The notes beneath the pieces were generated by a model, which was not told the DNA's origin, made no database searches, and saw nothing but the letters and a program-made list of their open reading frames with translations. Below are positions 7,619 through 16,468 of a stretch of DNA of 64,000 nucleotides, one piece after another (within the stretch, counting starts at the first letter, position 1; each line of letters starts with the position of its first letter). Location: positions 2,852,001 through 2,916,000 of the forward strand of contig NZ_JAEACF010000001.1 in NCBI RefSeq assembly GCF_016401385.1, given 5' to 3'. The position numbers and the translations under genes were made by a program. This DNA is from Fictibacillus halophilus. GTDB lineage: Bacteria; Bacillota; Bacilli; Bacillales; Fictibacillaceae.

Positions 7619-9790
7619 ATGCTTAAGCAAAACGTGCAACACTTAATTCAAGACATGACATTAGAAGAAAAGATCAGCCAGTTGGTTCAGCTTGCTACTC
7701 CTTTCTTTAAAGGTTCATCTGATCAAGGCTTCATCACAGGTCCTATGCAGGAAATGGGGATTACGGATGACGTGATTCGCAATACGGGATCTGTTCTCGG
7801 TGGATCAGGAGCTCGTGAAACGCGCAACATCCAAGACGCACATTTAAAAGAAAACCGTCATGGCATTCCTTTATTGATGATGGCTGATATCGTACATGGC
7901 TTTAAGACTATCTTTCCGGTACCTCTTGCGATCGGCTGTTCATGGGATATGGAACTTGCTGAAAAAAGTGCAGAGATCGCAGCAAAAGAAGCATCTGTTT
8001 CAGGTGTTCACGTAACGTTCGCGCCAATGGTCGACCTTGTTCGTGACCCACGCTGGGGGCGTGTGATGGAATCAACGGGTGAAGATGGTTTCTTGAACAG
8101 TGAGTTCGCTCGTGCGTTCGTTCGTGGTTTCCAAGGAACAGATCTAACGAACGACAAAGACCGTGTTGCGGCTTGCGTGAAGCACTTTGCAGCATATGGT
8201 GCTCCAGAAGGCGGACGCGATTACAATACGGTGAACATGTCTGAGCGTCAGCTTCGCGAGTCTTACCTGCCGGCTTATAAAGCCGCGCTTGATGAAGGCT
8301 GTGAGATGGTGATGACGGCGTTCAATACAGTTGACGGTATTCCAGCAACAGCAAACAAGAAGCTGATGCGCGACCTTCTTCGTGACGAGTGGGGCTTTGA
8401 CGGTGTGATCATCTCAGACTGGGGTGCGGTAAAAGAGCAGCTTCCGCACGGTGTGGCTGAAGATGAAGCTGAAGCAGCATACAAAGCACTGACAGCTGGT
8501 GTTGACATCGAGATGATGACCACGTGCTACGTGGACCATGTGAAAGAGCTTGTGGAAAGCGGCAAGTTATCGGAATCTCTCGTTGATGAATCGGTAGAAC
8601 GTATTTTAACGTTGAAGCAGAAGCTTGGACTTTTTGAAGATCCGTACCGTGGTGCAGATGAGAAGCGTGCGGAAGAAGTGATTCTGTGTGAGGAGCACCG
8701 TGATGTAGCACGTGAACTTGCTGCGAAATCGTGTGTACTTTTAAAAAATGAAGGTGGCGTTCTTCCCCTTAAACCAACGCAAAAGATAGCGCTGATCGGT
8801 CCATTCGCTACAAATGGTGATCTGATGGGACCTTGGTCGTGGCAAGGTGTGTTTGATGACGTGGTAAAAGTAGATACAGGATTGTTAAACAAGTTAGCTG
8901 ATCCATCTCTATTAACCGTTGCGGATGGTTGTGAGGTTGAGTCTGTAACAACTGAGCAGCTGGAAAAAGCGGTTCGTGTTGCGAGTGATGCGGATGTGAT
9001 CGTGCTCGCACTTGGAGAAGCTTCATTCATGAGTGGTGAAGCGGGATGCCGTGCTGACATTCGTCTGCCCGAGCCTCAGCTTCAACTGATTCAAGAGATG
9101 AAAAAGTTAGGTAAGCCGATTGTAACGGTACTCTTTAACGGTCGTCCGCTCGACCTGCATGGTGTGGTAGATCAAGTGGATGCAGTATTAGAAGCTTGGT
9201 ATCCAGGTACTGAAGCCGGTGCTGCGATCGCTGATCTTTTATTCGGAGATGTGAATCCGTCTGGTCGTTTATCGATGTCATTTCCGTATTCAGTAGGTCA
9301 GGTTCCGGTTTATTACAACCACTTTAACACAGGTCGTCCACAACCGACTCCAGAAAATAAAGAGCGCTATCTGTCTCATTATCTGGACATTCCGAACGAG
9401 CCTCTATTCCCGTTCGGTTTCGGGTTGAGCTATACAGAGTTTAAGTATGACGATGTGAAGTTGTCTAGTGATGTGTTGACAGAGGATGAGGCGATTACAG
9501 CTTCTGTAACCGTTACGAATACAGGCGATGTTACTGGTGAAGAGCTAGTTCAGCTCTATATCCGCGATATTGCGGGTGATGTTGTTCGTCCGGTGAAAGA
9601 GTTAAAAGGTTATAGAAAGATTGTTCTTGAACCAGGTGCGTCCGAGGAAGTTACATTCGAGATCACAGAAGAAATGCTTCGCTATCACCACGAGAACCTT
9701 GAGTTCAAGAGTGATGCAGGTAAGTTTACAATGTTTATCGGGAAAAACAGCCATGATGTGGCGAGTGTTCCGTTTAGGTTGGTAAAATAA
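7619..9790 (+). CDS. Glycoside hydrolase family 3 beta-glucosidase (BglX-like)
   Basis: A 723-residue cytoplasmic GH3 enzyme without a signal peptide. Order: N-terminal TIM-barrel domain (about 1-330), alpha/beta sandwich (about 360-600), C-terminal fibronectin-III-like domain (about 630-720). The nucleophile aspartate is Asp267 in VIISDWGA; KHFAAYGAPEGGRDY is the substrate-binding KHF segment. Start ATG 7619 follows CAGGAGG; the upstream ATG at 7544 would place the operator inside the gene. GH3 enzymes of this shape remove terminal beta-glucose from oligosaccharides. Some Listeria relatives act on beta-1,2-glucans, which would fit the nearby GH144-like gene, but linkage specificity is not readable here. 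Controlled by cre and a LacI-type operator shared with the divergent operon. Confidence 0.92.
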   Translation: MLKQNVQHLIQDMTLEEKISQLVQLATPFFKGSSDQGFITGPMQEMGITDDVIRNTGSVLGGSGARETRNIQDAHLKENRHGIPLLMMADIVHGFKTIFPVPLAIGCSWDMELAEKSAEIAAKEASVSGVHVTFAPMVDLVRDPRWGRVMESTGEDGFLNSEFARAFVRGFQGTDLTNDKDRVAACVKHFAAYGAPEGGRDYNTVNMSERQLRESYLPAYKAALDEGCEMVMTAFNTVDGIPATANKKLMRDLLRDEWGFDGVIISDWGAVKEQLPHGVAEDEAEAAYKALTAGVDIEMMTTCYVDHVKELVESGKLSESLVDESVERILTLKQKLGLFEDPYRGADEKRAEEVILCEEHRDVARELAAKSCVLLKNEGGVLPLKPTQKIALIGPFATNGDLMGPWSWQGVFDDVVKVDTGLLNKLADPSLLTVADGCEVESVTTEQLEKAVRVASDADVIVLALGEASFMSGEAGCRADIRLPEPQLQLIQEMKKLGKPIVTVLFNGRPLDLHGVVDQVDAVLEAWYPGTEAGAAIADLLFGDVNPSGRLSMSFPYSVGQVPVYYNHFNTGRPQPTPENKERYLSHYLDIPNEPLFPFGFGLSYTEFKYDDVKLSSDVLTEDEAITASVTVTNTGDVTGEELVQLYIRDIAGDVVRPVKELKGYRKIVLEPGASEEVTFEITEEMLRYHHENLEFKSDAGKFTMFIGKNSHDVASVPFRLVK

Positions 9791-9797
9791 ATTGGTT

Positions 9798-9832
9798 AAG
9801 AGGACGCCTTTTGAGGTGATCCTCTTTTTTTC
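9798..9832 (+). terminator. Terminator of the GH3 gene
   Basis: AAGAGGA pairs with TCCTCTT, followed by a run of T residues, 8 bp after the GH3 stop. Confidence 0.85.
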
Positions 9833-9869
9833 ATGCGATTTATAGCTAAAAGAACCCAATAATAACAAT

Positions 9870-10286
9870 TCAAAAAAACATCCATCCAAAAAAGACGTAA
9901 CTGGCTGTTCGACTGAATGTCCTCACTTCATAAGGCAGGAGCCATTTTACTTGAAAATAAGGGATGACAGAAATAACGGGAAGAAATATCGGGAAAAAGA
10001 ATCCTGCCATTAGAGCAACGTTGCCCAACGCTTCTATTGTCATGTCCCGGTCTGCCCCACCTGCGAGTAGAAGAAAGAACCACGCAAGATATACAAACCA
10101 GATGGATTTTAGAAAGCGTCTCTGTTCCAAGCTCGATTCATATTGAAGAATACACAGCAATAGTAAACAGCCTAATACATAAGTCCACCATGTATCCACT
10201 TGAAAATAACTAGTAAGGATTATAACTAAACCAATAATAGCAAGACTATTCCGTCTTAACTTGCTGTTATGCTTAAGTACTTTCAT
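9870..10286 (-). CDS. Small integral membrane protein, 138 aa
   Basis: Four predicted membrane segments lie at about 12-30, 34-48, 62-80 and 88-110, with a basic N-terminus and a conserved-looking PYEVRTFSRTASY loop near the end. The start is ATG 10286 behind GAGGTGG; the GTG at 10295 lies within that site. No family is recognised. It sits downstream of the glycan operon but behind a terminator and a repeat array, so it is probably transcribed separately. Its function is unknown. Confidence 0.6.
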   Translation of the reverse strand: MKVLKHNSKLRRNSLAIIGLVIILTSYFQVDTWWTYVLGCLLLLCILQYESSLEQRRFLKSIWFVYLAWFFLLLAGGADRDMTIEALGNVALMAGFFFPIFLPVISVIPYFQVKWLLPYEVRTFSRTASYVFFGWMFF

Positions 10287-10349
10287 TCTTTCCACCTCTC
10301 TATAGGTGATTTATACCAACAGAAGAGACTAGAGTAAATGTTTTTCTTC

Positions 10350-10512
10350 GTTTTACGGTACGTGTTTTTATATTTATTACGCGTTCACCGGTAATTGGGG
10401 TGTGACCACCTGTAAAGTACGTTTTTCCACCGGTAAATCCTTCGTGACCACCTGAAACTAGGACCTCATCACCGCTAAATGCACTTTCATCACCGGTAAA
10501 CACTCCAAACAA
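10350..10512. repeat. Element A: conserved block plus six 21-bp phased units
   Basis: A 36-bp block (10350-10385, core ACGGTACGTGTTTTTATATT) is joined to six units beginning CACC(G/T)G at 10386, 10407, 10428, 10449, 10470 and 10491, an exact 21-bp period. Unit consensus: CACC[GT]GWAA plus 11-12 variable bases. On the minus strand the array is open for about 70 codons and reads as heptapeptides of form [FVI][ST]G[DEG]xxx, ending ERVINIKTRTVK. I do not call it a gene because the sister arrays are interrupted. Confidence 0.8.
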
Positions 10513-10544
10513 GCTGAAACACCAACTAAACAGCTCCGCTTAAC

Positions 10545-10584
10545 AAAAAAAGCCCTTGAGAGCTTCCAAACACAGCTCCCAAAG
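10545..10584 (-). terminator. Terminator at the end of the glycan operon
   Basis: On the minus strand CTTTGGGAGCT pairs with AGCTCTCAAGG, including two G-U pairs, followed by a T-run (10545-10551). It lies 25 bp past the GH35-like stop. Confidence 0.75.
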
Positions 10585-10608
10585 TCTTTTTACTACTATA
10601 AACGCTAA

Positions 10609-13020
10609 CTACCCCACCAAAACCCGCAGCTGATCATCCACTTTCGCGTGTTTTTTGCTGCGAACGACAGTTAACTCTTTATTTTCTTCAATCACATAAT
10701 CAGCACTCGGTAAAATCTTCGTTCCACGTTCAAACGCGATCACATCTTCAACCTGTGTTAAGCGGAAATCAATATAGTCTGCACTCACACCTGTAATTTC
10801 TGCTGTCGCATAGGCAATCTTCACACTGCCTACAGCTAGATTCATTGGCAGCATCACACCGTCTTTACTCTGCAGCAACAGCTTCCTTCCACCTAACAAC
10901 GCTACGCCATCTTCATAAACCGTGAATTCTTTATCGAATCCGTCTAGATTCAACAGATGAAGGAAACGCTCACCTTCTGCGTCAACTGTCGATGTCATGA
11001 AGATGCCGTGATGCGAACAATCATGCGTTAGTTTCGCACGACTTCCTAATCGTTCAAGCGCTGTTTTAAAGAAAGGCAGATCGCAGCGATAGAAGCTTGC
11101 AATCACGATCGCCCGTCCATCCCCCACTTCAGACTCAAAGCCACACACATCATCAGATCCATACACTCTAAAAATCGGAGTCACATCTGGTCCAACTTCA
11201 AAGCGCTGAACGAAGCCTGAACGAATCTCGGGCTGAGCTGAAGCCCAGCTGTCTCCATAGATAGAAAGGTAGTTTCCGTGACCATCACGGCTAATTCCTT
11301 TATACGACACACCAAGCGCTTCCGCTAACAGCGTACAATTCTTCCCTTCCATATCAAAAAGAGGAACCTCACCGTACAGAAGAATCTTTCCGCCCGTGTT
11401 CAAATAGTTTACGAGCTTCTCCTGAATCGCACTGTCCATATAGCGTGCGGACGGTAACGCGAGTACAGGCGTTTTCGTCACATCCAGCGGTTTGTTCTGC
11501 ACATCAACCGCTGTAAAACGATAACCGTTAAGCAACATCGCACGGCCCATAATCTCCCAAGCGCCAGCACCGCGGTTCGCCTCAATGTTTGAGAGGATCT
11601 CACGCATTACTTCGCTCTTCGGATACCGGTATTCGGTCATGTAATAATCCGGGATGAACGCGAACGATACTTCATCTCGTTCTTCGTTCATTCGCGCGAG
11701 CTTATCGCTTACCGTCATCACACTTTGGTTCACGCGAGACATGCGCGGAAACGTGTAATTGTAGTCCCCTTCTGGACCGATCGGTGCTGCGAAACCATGG
11801 CGTTCACCAGTTGAAGCGATTCGGTCGTTTCCATCGTCAACAAGCGTATCGAGTCTAGCATTTTTTCCGCCAGCAAACAGATAATAGTTGATGAGTCGGT
11901 TTCCTTGAGCAAGACACATTCTAAACTTAAAATCCGCAGCTGATGGATCATACCGCTCACCTAGTGTCTCACCAAAGTTCCCGTCACCACAGTTGAACTC
12001 GACAGACGTTAACGGCTGATCTTCATTATGAACAGCTTCCATCAGACCGTTGATGATGTAGAGGTCCTGGAAAGTTTTCATGTCAAGATCGCCAAAATAA
12101 ATATCAGAACCCGAGATATATCCAGGTCCTTGGTTATACGTTTCATACAGCTGACTGATTCCGATCGGATACGTGAACCCACGTCCTCCACCTGTTCCGT
12201 GGATGTTTACGACGAACGGAATATCTTTCACGCCGAACTCTTCTGCGTATTCTCTTAAAATCGCGATATATTTGGCGAATCGATAACGCATGTAATAGCC
12301 AAGATCTTTTAACAGTTGAGCGGCATACTCTTCTTTCGGAGAGCGGAATGCAGTGTTTCGTTCAGCACTTTCTTCCAACGGAAACGGATAGCGGTCAGAA
12401 ACGTTATCTCCGTATCGTTCACTCAACCAATTTGATAAATCGTTCAGCACGTTGTCCGTCAGATCTGGTGTGTTGCTCACCCATGACAGCATGCCGATCT
12501 CATTATCAAGCTGAAACGCGATGATTTTTCCGCCGTTCGGATAGATGCGCGGCGTAACAATCTCCATCACTTTTTCATAATACTTGCGAACTTCTTGTAA
12601 AAATCCTGGTGCGAGATAATCGACAGTCGGTGTCGTTGGTTCGCTCTCGTCCCAGCCGACAGGAATAATCTCAGGATGCTTTTCATACACCCAATAAGGC
12701 AGTCCTTCGTTTTTCATCTCGGCCATAATAAATGGTCCAGGACGAACGAAGAAATAAAAGCCGTTTTCTGTACAAAGGTCGATGAAACCGGCAAGGTCTG
12801 TTTCAGGACGCGTTTTACCCGTAAAATCAAACTGCCCTTCCACCGGCTCATGCCAAAGCCATGGCACATAAGTGGCCACGGCGTTACAACCTGTTTCTTT
12901 TAGTTTATCTAAACGGTCTTGCCAATCGCTTTTATCAAGACGGTAATAATGAATCTCACCGCACGTGATCAGAACGGGCTTACTGTCGATGATGATCTGT
13001 TTGTTTTTAATCTCAATCAT
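10609..13020 (-). CDS. GH35-like beta-galactosidase family enzyme (copy 1)
   Basis: An 803-residue protein without a signal peptide. The N-terminal TIM barrel begins with GEIHYYRLDKSDWQDRL and YVPWLWHEP, typical of GH35. The likely acid/base is Glu174 in QLDNEIGM and the likely nucleophile Glu341 in SVEFNCGD. A glutamine-amidotransferase-like beta-galactosidase domain (about 480-640) and C-terminal beta domain follow. Its ATG overlaps the stop of the GH144-like gene (ATGA), so the two are translationally coupled. It is the last gene of the operon. The residues are those of a retaining exo-glycosidase acting on imported oligosaccharides; galactose versus glucose specificity is open. It is a paralogue of the gene at 27094-29484. 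Confidence 0.85.
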   Translation of the reverse strand: MIEIKNKQIIIDSKPVLITCGEIHYYRLDKSDWQDRLDKLKETGCNAVATYVPWLWHEPVEGQFDFTGKTRPETDLAGFIDLCTENGFYFFVRPGPFIMAEMKNEGLPYWVYEKHPEIIPVGWDESEPTTPTVDYLAPGFLQEVRKYYEKVMEIVTPRIYPNGGKIIAFQLDNEIGMLSWVSNTPDLTDNVLNDLSNWLSERYGDNVSDRYPFPLEESAERNTAFRSPKEEYAAQLLKDLGYYMRYRFAKYIAILREYAEEFGVKDIPFVVNIHGTGGGRGFTYPIGISQLYETYNQGPGYISGSDIYFGDLDMKTFQDLYIINGLMEAVHNEDQPLTSVEFNCGDGNFGETLGERYDPSAADFKFRMCLAQGNRLINYYLFAGGKNARLDTLVDDGNDRIASTGERHGFAAPIGPEGDYNYTFPRMSRVNQSVMTVSDKLARMNEERDEVSFAFIPDYYMTEYRYPKSEVMREILSNIEANRGAGAWEIMGRAMLLNGYRFTAVDVQNKPLDVTKTPVLALPSARYMDSAIQEKLVNYLNTGGKILLYGEVPLFDMEGKNCTLLAEALGVSYKGISRDGHGNYLSIYGDSWASAQPEIRSGFVQRFEVGPDVTPIFRVYGSDDVCGFESEVGDGRAIVIASFYRCDLPFFKTALERLGSRAKLTHDCSHHGIFMTSTVDAEGERFLHLLNLDGFDKEFTVYEDGVALLGGRKLLLQSKDGVMLPMNLAVGSVKIAYATAEITGVSADYIDFRLTQVEDVIAFERGTKILPSADYVIEENKELTVVRSKKHAKVDDQLRVLVG

Positions 13021-14237
13021 TTAACAGGACTTCCTTCTGTCTTTTTCCACCCTAACAAGTCAGCACCTTGTTTCACAAACTTGTTTTTCATGAACAGATC
13101 CCACACGAGACCTGATTGATAGTTTTCGATCATAAGAAGCGTGATTCCCTTGTCAATTCCGATCACATGGTCTGAATACCAAGCTGGCGTTACGTCCAGG
13201 TTATAAGAATCTTGGAAACCATACTCACCCCAAAGCTGAGGATGCTCTTCGTAAAAATACTTCATCGCTGCGATGGACTCTTCTGGTGTGAACACGATTG
13301 ATCCCGCTGCTCCCGTCGGTGCGATCGTACCTTCTAGTTCAGGTTCACAACCTTCATAATAAGGAGGAGCTCCTGGAACACGGTAGCCGGTCGGACTCGC
13401 ACAAGCCGTTAAGCCCCAAGCATTCTCGTGATACGTCTTGAACTCACTTGATTTTTCTTTACAAAACGCACGGTTCGCAAGAGATGCTTTTACTGAGTTC
13501 TCGTACCAGTTGATTCCGTCTCCGTCGACGATATCTCTAAAATCGATGAACGCATGCGAATATTGGTGAACAAACATCGCGTTTCCTGGCGCGTGAATGT
13601 ACTCGTAATCTTTGTATGTCCCTTTTCTACGCTCGAAGCCGTCATAAATTCTTGCAGGAACTGGATGTGTTGGAGATGCCACACCAAGCACATACGTCAT
13701 CATCTGCTCCGCGTACATATCCCAATGGTGGAAACCGCCCGTTTCCGGGTTGTAGCCCATGTAGAACTGGTTCACCGGCTCATCATAATACACGTTCCAG
13801 TCAATACGCGCGTAAATTTTCTCGAAAAGCTCCGCGATCTCTCCGCCAAAGTATTCAGCAGAAGTTACGGCACCACATAGGAAGATTCCCGTATCGATGA
13901 TGGACGCACAGTCGTACCACTCTTCGTTTTTCTTTGCTGTCTGCACGTTTAAGAAATGATAAAAGAAACCGCTCGCGTGCTCCACGTTGTTCAAGAATGT
14001 TTCTAGCGTCCCTTTCGTACGCTCGTAGCCTTCTTCTTTCGTGATCCAGCCGCGCTCGATCCCGATGATGATCGCCGTTAATCCGAAACCGTTTGATGCG
14101 ATACTTGCTACTTTTTTATTCGCTGACTGATCCAGAATCAACCCGTATCCTGGGCTGTTTTTATCCGTGTTTGCTTCTTTCCAAAAGAAATCAAAGCATC
14201 CTTTTGCTTCAAGGTCCAATAGTTTCTGTGTATCCAT
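13017..14237 (-). CDS. GH144/glycoamylase-like glycoside hydrolase
   Basis: A 406-residue cytoplasmic protein of the glycoamylase-like (alpha/alpha)6 barrel type. Features: an N-terminal FDFFWKEAN segment, SIASNGFGLTAIIIGIERGWIT, a FYHFLN segment, and the aromatic GWNPETGGFHHWD-like stretch seen here as YNPETGGFHHWDMY. Characterised GH144 members are endo-beta-1,2-glucanases; others in the superfamily differ, so substrate is inferred. Most known endo-acting members are secreted, but no signal peptide is present, implying that imported oligosaccharides are the substrate. Start ATG 14237 follows GAGGAG. A 404-bp gap with repeat element B separates it from the permease upstream, so it may have its own transcript or processing point. 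Confidence 0.75.
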   Translation of the reverse strand: MDTQKLLDLEAKGCFDFFWKEANTDKNSPGYGLILDQSANKKVASIASNGFGLTAIIIGIERGWITKEEGYERTKGTLETFLNNVEHASGFFYHFLNVQTAKKNEEWYDCASIIDTGIFLCGAVTSAEYFGGEIAELFEKIYARIDWNVYYDEPVNQFYMGYNPETGGFHHWDMYAEQMMTYVLGVASPTHPVPARIYDGFERRKGTYKDYEYIHAPGNAMFVHQYSHAFIDFRDIVDGDGINWYENSVKASLANRAFCKEKSSEFKTYHENAWGLTACASPTGYRVPGAPPYYEGCEPELEGTIAPTGAAGSIVFTPEESIAAMKYFYEEHPQLWGEYGFQDSYNLDVTPAWYSDHVIGIDKGITLLMIENYQSGLVWDLFMKNKFVKQGADLLGWKKTEGSPVK

Positions 14238-14335
14238 CGTTAGATCTCCTCTCGTTTTACCTTAATTAGAAAAGCGAGACAGCTAGTTACCGTGTGCTGC
14301 CCCGTTAGTTTTGGTTTTATAGTGAAGAGAGTACG

Positions 14336-14540
14336 GTTTTACGGTACGTGTTTTTATATTCGTTACGCGTTCACCGGTAAACGGGTCGGTTTCACCGCTA
14401 AATAGGTAGTTTTCACCTGAAAGAAGTCTGTGACCACCTGAAAAACATCACGTTTCACCTGAAAAGTCACTCCCACCACCTGAACCGCCTACAACTAGCT
14501 CTTACGCACATGATTTACCTTCTCACAACCACCTGAACCG
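14336..14540. repeat. Element B: conserved block plus six 21-bp phased units
   Basis: The block at 14336-14371 differs from element A at only two positions across 45 bp including the first unit. Units beginning CACC(G/T)G start at 14372, 14393, 14414, 14435, 14456 and 14477, exactly 21 bp apart; a decayed unit follows at 14530. On the minus strand the units read FSGExxx / FTGERVT and end NIKTRTVK, but one TGA interrupts the frame. The element occupies the gap between the permease (14642) and GH144-like (14237) genes of the same operon. Confidence 0.8.
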
Positions 14541-14641
14541 CCCTCACTTCACATATTACAACCGCTCAGACGCTACAAAACAGACATCCTCGCACAATCT
14601 CCTACCTCATACACCACAAAACATCCGAAAATGCTGCTTTT

Positions 14642-15601
14642 TTACTCCCCAGTAATCCCCGAACGGTCCACACCTTCAACAAACCAGCGCTGCGTGATAA
14701 AGTACACGATCAATAGCGGCAGAATCGACAGGACGGTCCCTGCCATCTTGATTCCTTCGTTCAACTGGTTGCCCCCCGACACTCCCATCTCAGCTGGGAA
14801 CATCTGCTGATACGTCGCGACGAACTTTTGCAGCTGCAGCGGCAATGTTGTTAACGCATCTCCAAAATAGATCGCCGCCAAATACGTTTCGTTCCAATAC
14901 CAAACGAACGAGAACAAAAATGAGATGATGATCGCAGGCAATGCCATCGGTAATGCGATCGTGAAGAAGATTCGAAAATGTCCTGCCCCGTCAAGCTGAG
15001 CTGCTTCTTCCAATGCTTTTGGCACGGCTCTAAAAAACTGATAAAAGATCAGGATGAAGATCGCGCTGTTCAATCCTTGTCCGAACGTTGCCGGAAGCAA
15101 AAACGCACTCAAACTGCCAAGAATGTTTAGCTCATTAAAGAAGATGTATCTTGGGATGAGCGTCACCTGCGGCGGGATGATGAACGTTGCGAGCACTAGA
15201 ACGAACATGATCTTTTTACCGCGAAACTCAAATCGAGCGAGTCCGTATCCCACTACTGCTGCAACAGCAGTTTGCGCCAATGCCGGAAGAACCGTCACGT
15301 ACAACGTTTCCATCAGTGTTGAGAAAAAGTTCAGAACTTTGTTCGCCTGCTCATAGTTTCCGGTATAAAACTGCGTTGGAATCCAGTTTACGAGCGGGTT
15401 CAACAGATCATCCAAACTTTTAAAGCTGTACACACCCATGTAGAGAAGCGGATAGAGATACACAAATCCAATTCCCACCAAGAGTCCGTAGATCAAGAGC
15501 TTGTAAAGAAGACCATCTGTCCCCTGCATGCCCAAAAACATGCGTTTCGTTTTTAAGTAATACTTGTTCACTTGCTGTGTTTTGGTTTGCACATTGATCA
15601 C
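14642..15601 (-). CDS. Carbohydrate ABC transporter permease, MalG type (pair 2)
   Basis: A 319-residue membrane protein with six predicted helices. The EAA loop ALEEAAQLDGAGHFRIFFTIALP identifies a CUT1 sugar permease; it binds the shared ATPase. The start is uncertain: GTG 15601 is very close to AGAGG, while GTG 15592 has better spacing. It follows its MalF-type partner by 6 bp. Together with that gene and the nearby binding proteins it should import a poly- or oligosaccharide. No ATPase lies in the window, suggesting use of an MsmX-type shared ATPase. Confidence 0.88.
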   Translation of the reverse strand: MINVQTKTQQVNKYYLKTKRMFLGMQGTDGLLYKLLIYGLLVGIGFVYLYPLLYMGVYSFKSLDDLLNPLVNWIPTQFYTGNYEQANKVLNFFSTLMETLYVTVLPALAQTAVAAVVGYGLARFEFRGKKIMFVLVLATFIIPPQVTLIPRYIFFNELNILGSLSAFLLPATFGQGLNSAIFILIFYQFFRAVPKALEEAAQLDGAGHFRIFFTIALPMALPAIIISFLFSFVWYWNETYLAAIYFGDALTTLPLQLQKFVATYQQMFPAEMGVSGGNQLNEGIKMAGTVLSILPLLIVYFITQRWFVEGVDRSGITGE

Positions 15602-15607
15602 ATCCTC

Positions 15608-16468
15608 TTAGGTGTATTTTTTCATTCTTTTTACCGTCATCACACCAACCGCAATCGCAAGCGCTGCAGCGATGATCAGGAAGTAGATCCAAGATAGTGC
15701 TGAAGCATAGCCATAACCTGTGTCTACTTTAAACATGTTTTTCTGAATATGTTCGATGATTGGATTCAGCGAGAATACCGAATACGTTACGATCGTGTAG
15801 ATCAAGTTAACGATGATCATCGGCTTTAGACTTGGCAGGGTGATCTTCCAAAAGAACTCCCAGTTGCTCGCACCGTCGATTTTCGCCGCTTCAAAGATCT
15901 GCTTGTCCATCTTTTGAAGAGCAGCTAAGAAAATTAAGATCTGTACGCCTGAATACCAAAGGATTACAATCAGGTTTTTTATTAAATACAGTAAGATCCC
16001 GTTAAAGAAACCATCCGGATTATCATTTAACGCTTGATAGATCGCGTACTGTTCAATAGAAGGAATGGTCGTGATTCCTTGATCGATCAGCTCTTTGATA
16101 ACCGGTCCGCTCGCGATGATAACGGGCAGGAAGAAAATCGTACGGAACAATCCGCGGAACTTGATCTTTTGGTTTAACAATAGAGCGATGATCAATGAAA
16201 AGACGATGATGATTGGAACCGAGATAACCATCTCTTCTAAATATTTTAGAACGCGGTCAACGAACGTTCCGTCAACTGAAAACGCATATTCATAGTTTCC
16301 AAAGCTTACAAAGTTCGTTTTAATGCCATCGGTCGTGATCTTCACTTCCTGAAAGCTTAAAAAGAGCGAGTATAGAAGCGGAAATGCCGTAAAGACGAGA
16401 AAGCCGATGATCCATGGTGAAACAAACAGCAATCCTGTAAGATTTCTGTTATTGCCTAGTCGTTTCAT
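15608..16468 (-). CDS. Carbohydrate ABC transporter permease, MalF type (pair 2)
   Basis: A 286-residue protein with six predicted helices and the CUT1 EAA loop IFEAAKIDGASNWEFFWKITLP around residue 200. Start ATG 16468 follows GGGGGAG and lies 20 bp inside the upstream DUF5696 gene. Between helices 3 and 4 it has a long extracytoplasmic insert (about 125-160). It forms one permease heterodimer with the next gene, separate from the pair at 20763-22563. Confidence 0.88.
   Translation of the reverse strand: MKRLGNNRNLTGLLFVSPWIIGFLVFTAFPLLYSLFLSFQEVKITTDGIKTNFVSFGNYEYAFSVDGTFVDRVLKYLEEMVISVPIIIVFSLIIALLLNQKIKFRGLFRTIFFLPVIIASGPVIKELIDQGITTIPSIEQYAIYQALNDNPDGFFNGILLYLIKNLIVILWYSGVQILIFLAALQKMDKQIFEAAKIDGASNWEFFWKITLPSLKPMIIVNLIYTIVTYSVFSLNPIIEHIQKNMFKVDTGYGYASALSWIYFLIIAAALAIAVGVMTVKRMKKYT

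Noticed and set aside
8527..9060. Long antisense reading within the GH3 gene
   Set aside because: Low-complexity serine/threonine-rich translation, a mirror of strong codon bias in the real gene.
10300..10512. A 70-codon open reading on the minus strand as a protein gene
   Set aside because: It is formed by the 21-bp units of element A, starts at TTG without a ribosome binding site, and the matching reading in element B has a stop. Reported as a repeat, with the coding idea kept as a finding.
14372..14540. CRISPR array
   Set aside because: The conserved part of each unit is only about 9 bp with 12 variable bases. CRISPR repeats are longer, spacers are about 30 bp, and no cas genes are present.
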